A program made the position numbers and the translations under genes. The notes under the pieces were generated by a model. The model was not told the DNA's origin and did not search any database. It saw only the letters and a program-made list of their open reading frames with translations. From Gemmatimonadota bacterium (GTDB taxonomy: Bacteria > Gemmatimonadota > Gemmatimonadetes > Gemmatimonadales > Gemmatimonadaceae), in NCBI GenBank assembly GCA_026387935.1, contig JAPLKU010000014.1, positions 62,001 to 126,000 on the forward strand: DNA of 64,000 nucleotides, given 5' to 3'. Shown piece by piece: positions 59,414-64,000 of the stretch (position 1 is its first letter; the number at the start of each line of letters is the position of its first letter).

Positions 59414-60568
59414 ATGCCCGAGCCTATCTATCTCGATCATGCCGCCACCACTCCTGTCCGCCGGGAAGTGCTGGATGCCATGCTCCCCTATTTCGAGGCG
59501 CGCTTCGGCAATCCGTCAAGCGCGCACCGCTGGGGTCGTGAAGCCCGCACTGCCCTCGACGAGGCCCGCGAGCGTGTAGCCGCCTGCCTCGGCGCCTCAT
59601 CTGACGAAGTCTGTTTCACATCAGGCGGCACCGAAGCCGACAACCTCGCCATCCTCGGCGGTTGGCGCATTCTGAAGGCCAAGGGACGTACCACTGTCGT
59701 CACCACGCCCATCGAGCACAAAGCCGTACTCGAGAGCGTGCACAAGGCGGCCGCTGAAGGCGCTACAGAGCGATTCCTATCTCTAGATGGCAACGGCACC
59801 GTCATCATGGACGATGCCCGAGCGAAGCTCACGGACGACGTTGCGCTCGCATCTGTGATGTGGGTCAACAACGAAGTCGGAACGATTCAGCCTATCGCCG
59901 AACTCGCCGCGCTCGCAAAATCGCGCGGTGTGTTCTTTCACACCGACGCCGTGCAGGCCTTCGGCAAGATTGACGTCAACGCCAAGACGATTCCCTTCGA
60001 CTTTGCGAGCATCAGCGGTCACAAGATCGGTGCGCCGAAGGGCATCGGCGCGATGTACCTCCGTCGCGGGGCGCCGCTCGAGCCGCTCTTCTTTGGCGGG
60101 GCACAGGATCGCGGGCGTCGACCTGGGACTGAAAACGTTGCATCGGCCATCGGCCTCGCGAAGGCCTGCGAGCTCGCCGTTGCCGAGCGCGAAGCCCACT
60201 GCACCGCCTACCGCGCGTTGCGTGACCGACTCGAGCATGGGATTCTCGCCAAGGTCCCCGATGCGATCGTCAATGCCGGCGGCGGCGATCGTGCGCCGCA
60301 CATTCTCAACATCACCGTGCCCGGCGCCGACGCCGAGGCCATGCTGATGGCGCTTGACCTCATGGGCATCGCCTGTTCGGGCGGCTCGGCCTGCCAGAGC
60401 GGGAGTACGGGGAACTCACATGTGCTTGCAGCGCTCAATCCGGGCGGCAACAAAGGCGCGTCAGTCCGCATGAGCGTCGGCTCGCTGAATAACGATGCCG
60501 GTATCGACCGCGCCATTGACGTGTTCGCGAAGCTGGCGATGAAGGCGCGCGGAATCGTTGCGGCCTAA
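59414..60568 (+). CDS. iscS: Cysteine desulfurase (IscS/NifS type)
   Basis: A 384-residue pyridoxal-phosphate enzyme that takes sulfur from cysteine. Motifs: YLDHAATTPVRREVLDAM, FTSGGTEADNLAI, IEHKAVLES, FFHTDAVQAFGKI, the PLP Lys204 in SGHKIGAPKG and the persulfide Cys327 in CSGGSACQSGS. RRPGTENV is present. The short active-site loop GSACQSG is as in type I desulfurases. It probably feeds sulfur to MnmA, whose gene overlaps its end by 11 nt, for tRNA 2-thiouridine; it can also serve Fe-S assembly. Confidence 0.92.
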   Translation: MPEPIYLDHAATTPVRREVLDAMLPYFEARFGNPSSAHRWGREARTALDEARERVAACLGASSDEVCFTSGGTEADNLAILGGWRILKAKGRTTVVTTPIEHKAVLESVHKAAAEGATERFLSLDGNGTVIMDDARAKLTDDVALASVMWVNNEVGTIQPIAELAALAKSRGVFFHTDAVQAFGKIDVNAKTIPFDFASISGHKIGAPKGIGAMYLRRGAPLEPLFFGGAQDRGRRPGTENVASAIGLAKACELAVAEREAHCTAYRALRDRLEHGILAKVPDAIVNAGGGDRAPHILNITVPGADAEAMLMALDLMGIACSGGSACQSGSTGNSHVLAALNPGGNKGASVRMSVGSLNNDAGIDRAIDVFAKLAMKARGIVAA

Positions 60569-61658
60569 CAAGCCCCGCGTACTCGTCGCGATGTCCGGCG
60601 GCGTTGATTCATCCGTCGCCGCGGCGCTGCTGGTGAAAGAAGGATACGATTGTGTCGGCGTCACGATGAAACTCTTCGAAGACGGCGCCGAACTTCCCGA
60701 CCGCCCCTGCTGCTCGCTCGACTCCACCAGCGATGCACGCCGCGTGGCCCAGCTCCTCGGCATTCCCCACTACGTACTCAACATGGTGGATCATTTCGGC
60801 CGCGATGTGATCGCCGATTTCGTCCAGGAGTACGCGGAGGGCCGCACACCGATTCCCTGTGTGCGCTGCAACACTTTCACGAAGTTCAGTGACCTCGTCG
60901 CAAAGGCGGATGCGATTGACGCGCCGTTCGTCGCCACCGGTCACTACGCACGCGCCGAAGGCGGCAAGCTCCTCCGTGGCACGGATGACGCCAAGGACCA
61001 AACCTATTTCCTCTGGGGAATCGATCGCGCTGTCGTGCCGCGCCTGATGCTGCCGATAGGCAACCTGACGAAGGTCGAAACGCGCCAGATCGCGCGCGAC
61101 CTCCAATTGCCTCGCGTCGCCGATAAAGCCGAGAGTCAGGAAATCTGTTTTGTGCCCAACGGCGACTATGTCGCCATCCTCAAGCGCGAGCTGCCGGCCG
61201 ACGCACCGGCGCTCAATCCCGGTCCGTTCATGCTGGGCGACGGGACCATTGTCGGCGAGCACGAAGGTTTCGCGCGCTACACGATCGGCCAGCGAAAGGC
61301 CCTGCCCGGCGGATACAGCGAACCCATGTTCGTCATCGCCATTCGCGCCGCCGACCGCGCGGTGATCATCGGTCCGCGCGAAGAACTGCTCGGTCGCGGG
61401 CTCGTCGCGCGCGGCGTCAGCTGGATGGCCGATGCGCCGCACCTCGGCGATACCCTCGGCGTGCGCGTCCGCCATCGCGCACCCATCGCCCCCGCCACCG
61501 TCATTCGCATTGACGCGAACGAAATCGAAATCGCGCTCGACGAACCCGTCTCTGCCATCGCGCCCGGACAGTCGGCCGTATTCTACTCAGGTGATGTGGT
61601 GCTTGGCGGAGGATTCATCGCGACGTCGCGGCGCGCCGCGCTTCCAGTCCTCGCCTAG
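60558..61658 (+). CDS. mnmA: tRNA 2-thiouridylase MnmA
   Basis: A 366-residue tRNA-specific 2-thiouridylase that thiolates U34 of Glu, Gln and Lys tRNAs. Motifs: PP-loop SGGVDSSVAAALL, DVIADFVQEYAEGRTPIPCVRCNTFTKF with the catalytic Cys, and the second active Cys in SQEICFVPNGDY. GQRKALPGG, FVIAIRAADRAVIIGP and a C-terminal beta-barrel are in order. Start TTG 60558, overlapping iscS by 11 nt, gives the family N-terminus MRPNKPRVLVAMSGG. The pairing with a cysteine desulfurase matches the chemistry. Confidence 0.93.
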   Translation: MRPNKPRVLVAMSGGVDSSVAAALLVKEGYDCVGVTMKLFEDGAELPDRPCCSLDSTSDARRVAQLLGIPHYVLNMVDHFGRDVIADFVQEYAEGRTPIPCVRCNTFTKFSDLVAKADAIDAPFVATGHYARAEGGKLLRGTDDAKDQTYFLWGIDRAVVPRLMLPIGNLTKVETRQIARDLQLPRVADKAESQEICFVPNGDYVAILKRELPADAPALNPGPFMLGDGTIVGEHEGFARYTIGQRKALPGGYSEPMFVIAIRAADRAVIIGPREELLGRGLVARGVSWMADAPHLGDTLGVRVRHRAPIAPATVIRIDANEIEIALDEPVSAIAPGQSAVFYSGDVVLGGGFIATSRRAALPVLA

Positions 61659-61725
61659 GGGCTCGGCACCAGCGGGGAGGTCTCGGCGCTATCGCGGGCG
61701 AACACACAAAGCAGCACACTGTCGT

Positions 61726-61759
61726 ATGACTCAAGTGCGGGATTCCACACTTGAGTCAT
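61726..61759. terminator. Terminator hairpin after mnmA
   Basis: ATGACTCAAGTG (61726-61737) pairs perfectly with CACTTGAGTCAT (61748-61759) around a 10-nt loop, followed by TTGTTGTTT. It lies 67 bases after mnmA and about 100 bases beyond the dnaJ stop on the other strand, so it may end both transcripts. The remaining bases of this 201-base gap show nothing I can name. Confidence 0.75.
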
Positions 61760-61859
61760 TTGTTGTTTACCTCATGATGATCCAACGATAGAGCCGAGTG
61801 CCGCTCGTACGTTACGTGCATGAACTCGAAAGCCCCCAACCGGCTCGCACGAGTCGTGC

Positions 61860-62981
61860 TTAGTACTTGAGCGCGGCCGCCTCGGCGAAAGCTTTCATCA
61901 GCTTTTCCTGTTCGTGAGTCAGCTTTTCGGGAACGGCGACAGATACTTCGACGATAAGGTCGCCATGCTTTTCATCCTTCTTGATTCCCTGCCCGCGAAT
62001 CCGGAACCGCTTGCTGCTCGGCGTGCCGGCCGGAATCTTGATCGACACTTTCTTCTCGTCCAGCGTCTCCACCGTCACCTTCGATCCGAGCGTCGCCTGC
62101 GCGATGTTCACGCTGGCGCGCACCACGAGATCGAGCCCTTCGCGATCCCATGTGGGATCGTCCTTCACGTTGAACGTGAGGAGCACGTCGCCTGCCGGTC
62201 CACCACGCAGTCCGCGACCGCCCTGGCCCTTCAGGCGGATCTTGGAGCCGGTCTCCGTGCCTGCCGGAACCGAGATATTCAGTTTGCGCCGTACGCGCTG
62301 ATCGCCCGCACCACCACAGGTGCCACACTTCTCCGTCGCGACGCTGCCCTTGCCGAGGCACCTCGGGCAGGGCCGATTCACCGCAAAGCTCCCTTGACCG
62401 AACGAGATCGCGCCAACGCCACCGCACTCTGGGCAGCTCTGCACTTTCGCGCCAGGAGCGGCACCAGTTCCGCGGCAGGGCACACACTCTTCATTCACTT
62501 CGAGGTCGATCGGCACCTTGCCGCCAAGTGCGGCAACGCGGAACGGAATTTCGAGCGTGGTTTCGACGCTCTGTCCTTGCTCTGGCCCCGACTGACGCTG
62601 GCTCCGGCCGCCGCCAAACATTGAGCTGAAGAGATCCCCAAGGCCGCCGAGGCCACCAACGTCGTACTCCTCATACTTCGCCCCGCCCGCGCCACCGCTC
62701 GAACGGCCACCGCCTGACCGCGAGCTGGTACCGCCTCCGCGCGAACTCAGCCCATCGAACGCGCCAAGCCGACGCATCTCGTCGTACTGCTGTCGCTTCT
62801 TCTCGTCGCCAAGCACCTGATACGCTTCTGAAATTTCCTTGAAGCGTTCGGTGGCCTTGGGATCGGCCTTGTTCGTGTCGGGGTGGTACTGCTTGGCCAT
62901 CCGACGGTATTGCTTCTTGATCTCGTCAGCCGTGGCTTTTTCGGCCACCCCAAGGACGCTGTAGTAGTCCTTTTTGGCCAT
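61860..62981 (-). CDS. dnaJ: Chaperone protein DnaJ
   Basis: A 373-residue type I DnaJ. The J domain (residues 1-70) has QYHPDTN; a Gly/Ser-rich segment (about 75-115) follows. Four zinc motifs are [24 protein letters not shown] and CGTCGGAG. The C-terminal substrate domains are intact ([23 protein letters not shown]). It stimulates DnaK and handles misfolded proteins. It starts 24 bases after grpE on the same strand; dnaK itself is not in the window. Confidence 0.97.
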   Translation of the reverse strand: MAKKDYYSVLGVAEKATADEIKKQYRRMAKQYHPDTNKADPKATERFKEISEAYQVLGDEKKRQQYDEMRRLGAFDGLSSRGGGTSSRSGGGRSSGGAGGAKYEEYDVGGLGGLGDLFSSMFGGGRSQRQSGPEQGQSVETTLEIPFRVAALGGKVPIDLEVNEECVPCRGTGAAPGAKVQSCPECGGVGAISFGQGSFAVNRPCPRCLGKGSVATEKCGTCGGAGDQRVRRKLNISVPAGTETGSKIRLKGQGGRGLRGGPAGDVLLTFNVKDDPTWDREGLDLVVRASVNIAQATLGSKVTVETLDEKKVSIKIPAGTPSSKRFRIRGQGIKKDEKHGDLIVEVSVAVPEKLTHEQEKLMKAFAEAAALKY

Positions 62982-63005
62982 GATCGTTGGCGGTCGCTGG
63001 CGGAG

Positions 63006-63620
63006 TTAGTTCGCCGCGCTGTCAGCGCCGCCCTGCCACTGCTTCACAACCACGCGCGCCGGGCGCAGCAGCATCCCATTGAACAGATATCCGACCTGAT
63101 AGACCAGCGCGACAACGTGATCTTCATCTTTCGTCGCCGCCGGTGTGGTGGTGATGGCTTCGTGAAACGCCGGGTCAAAGGGCGCATCCACGGGATTAAT
63201 TAACTCAAGGCCGTGCCCGGCCAGTGACTTCAGCAGTTTGCGTTCGACCAGCTCGACGCCATCAACGACGGTCTTCGTGTCGGTCGCCGCAGGATCGAGA
63301 TGCGCCACGCGCCCAAGATCGTCGAGGCTCTCGAGAATTCCCTTGACGAGCATGCCCATGCCCTTCGACTCGGCTTCCTGCCGCTCGCGCACAGCGCGCT
63401 TGCGCGAGTTTTCAAAGTCGGCGTACAACCGGAGATACTTGTCCTTCTGAATCGCCACTTCCTTCGCGAGCGCCGCGATCTCCTGCTCGGCTCCAGCGTC
63501 GGTCGCGTGCCCGGCATCCGACCCACCGTTGCGCAGGGCTTCGCCCGCCGCCTGAGACGCTGGCGGCAGTTCCTCGTCCGCGGTGGCGGTCGGGTCGACT
63601 TCTGGGGGCGGTTTCTTCAT
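63006..63620 (-). CDS. grpE: Nucleotide exchange factor GrpE
   Basis: A 204-residue GrpE. A low-complexity acidic start (MKKPPPEVDPTATADEELPP) precedes the long helix with QKDKYLRLYADFENSRKRAVRERQEA, the family signature. The C-terminal beta part reads NPVDAPFDPAFHEAITT, then VVALVYQVGYLFNGMLLRPARVVV. It exchanges ADP on DnaK. The ATG at 63620 is chosen; a slightly longer frame upstream would overlap the palindrome at 63646. The order grpE-dnaJ without hrcA in front is notable. Confidence 0.94.
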   Translation of the reverse strand: MKKPPPEVDPTATADEELPPASQAAGEALRNGGSDAGHATDAGAEQEIAALAKEVAIQKDKYLRLYADFENSRKRAVRERQEAESKGMGMLVKGILESLDDLGRVAHLDPAATDTKTVVDGVELVERKLLKSLAGHGLELINPVDAPFDPAFHEAITTTPAATKDEDHVVALVYQVGYLFNGMLLRPARVVVKQWQGGADSAAN

Positions 63621-63645
63621 CGTTGAATTGAATTTCGTCGCATGC

Positions 63646-63678
63646 AACCAGATGGGGCAACAGTCGTGCCATCTGGTT
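63646..63678. repeat. Perfect inverted repeat upstream of grpE, candidate operator
   Basis: AACCAGATGG (63646-63655) and CCATCTGGTT (63669-63678) form a perfect 10-bp palindrome with a 13-base spacer, 25 bases before the grpE ATG. It resembles CIRCE in shape but not in sequence (CIRCE is TTAGCACTC-N9-GAGTGCTAA). On the minus strand CTTGAAC lies upstream and CCCCATCT overlaps the downstream arm, which recalls a sigma-32 promoter but with an 18-base spacer. It is also possible that it is the terminator of cinA. The 125-base gap shows no gene. Confidence 0.5.
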
Positions 63679-63745
63679 CAAGCCAACTGGTCAGCCAGAG
63701 GACACTACGTCGGCGTACACCCCGCCGTTTCGGCGGGCAAAAGCC

Positions 63746-64000
63746 CTATGAATCGCCGCGTAGCCGCCGCCGAACGAGGTCGAGGGCCCACTGGGCCGAC
63801 CGCTGCCGGACCTCCTCGCGATCGCCGATCATCTGCCGTCTGGCGGTCTTTACGGCTCCGCGCACGTCGAGAGCGAAACAGACCGTCCCCACGGGCTTTT
63901 CGGGCGTGCCACCATCCGGTCCGGCAACACCGGTAATCGCCACAGCAACATCTGCGCGGTAGCGCGCCCGTACGCCTATGGCCATTTCGCGAGCTGCTTC
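63746..64000 (-). CDS. cinA: CinA family protein, C-terminal domain (5' end beyond the window)
   Basis: The last 84 codons of a CinA-type C-terminal domain are present, reading EAAREMAIGVRARYRADVAVAITGVAGPDGGTPEKPVGTVCFALD, which is the nicotinamide-nucleotide amidase (PncC) motif. The enzyme hydrolyses NMN to nicotinate mononucleotide. Whether a full-length CinA (with a MoaB-like N-terminus) or a stand-alone PncC is encoded cannot be seen. It lies upstream of grpE on the same strand. Confidence 0.88.
   Translation of the reverse strand, partial: EAAREMAIGVRARYRADVAVAITGVAGPDGGTPEKPVGTVCFALDVRGAVKTARRQMIGDREEVRQRSAQWALDLVRRRLRGDS

Noticed and set aside
63646-63678. Classical CIRCE element or sigma-32 promoter of grpE
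   Set aside because: The arms do not match CIRCE, and the sigma-32-like boxes are 18 bases apart; recorded only as an unassigned palindrome.

Overview
The window is a 64 kb piece of a GC-rich chromosome from a Gram-negative bacterium, most consistent with Gemmatimonadota. Pointers are the high GC content, the many secreted proteins whose signal peptides end in A-Q, a carbohydrate-binding family 9/DUF5916 barrel protein, TonB receptors, a short RpoD without region 1.1, bacillithiol (bshB1) together with TolC-type export, and dense operons joined by 4-nt ATGA/GTGA/TTGA overlaps. There are no rRNA or tRNA genes, insertion sequences, prophage or CRISPR arrays. Both ends cut a gene (hyuB at the left, cinA at the right).

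Layout. (1) 1-14446, minus strand: a long co-directional run larE, a membrane-anchored unknown, an NtrX-type regulator, a small membrane protein, aldehyde dehydrogenase, lepB, rpoD, a GNAT, yajQ, rimO, a SpoIID-like lipoprotein, a DUF4105 (Lnb-type) protein, hyuA, hyuB. (2) 14447-18529: a cobalamin riboswitch and the TonB receptor it should control, then comM convergent to it. (3) 18530-26212: the mutagenic translesion set imuA-imuB and dnaE2, split by a convergent Tat-exported amidase; imuA and dnaE2 share a 16-nt direct-repeat element between their -35 and -10 boxes. (4) 26213-31989: secreted unknown, M28 peptidase, two tandem cyclophilins, DUF485 protein and actP. (5) 31993-37151, minus strand: DUF5916 barrel, SET methyltransferase, TonB receptor. 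(6) 37218-40938: aldehyde dehydrogenase, APC permease and an ACMSD-like amidohydrolase. (7) 40988-46410, minus strand: a large NtrY-like histidine kinase followed 8 nt later by a pseudokinase-kinase Ser/Thr kinase. (8) 46463-56485: a secreted unknown, then TolC, HlyD adaptor, MacB-type ATPase and four MacB-type permeases in an A-B-A-B order, ending in a small Gly-rich secreted protein. (9) 56658-61759: ridA, bshB1, tryptophan 2,3-dioxygenase, CPBP protease, a relic of a formamidopyrimidine-glycosylase-type gene, iscS, mnmA. (10) 61860-64000, minus strand: cinA, grpE, dnaJ.

Points of most interest: a likely SOS operator unlike the E. coli or Bacillus boxes; a recurrent 'TANNNT - 6 nt - start codon' arrangement at six genes that implies leaderless mRNAs; the four-permease MacB-type export cluster; the pseudokinase-kinase protein next to a histidine kinase; a SET methyltransferase whose gene overlaps the end of a TonB-receptor gene; and a 10-bp palindrome in front of grpE-dnaJ. 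All functions are read from sequence motifs without database searches.
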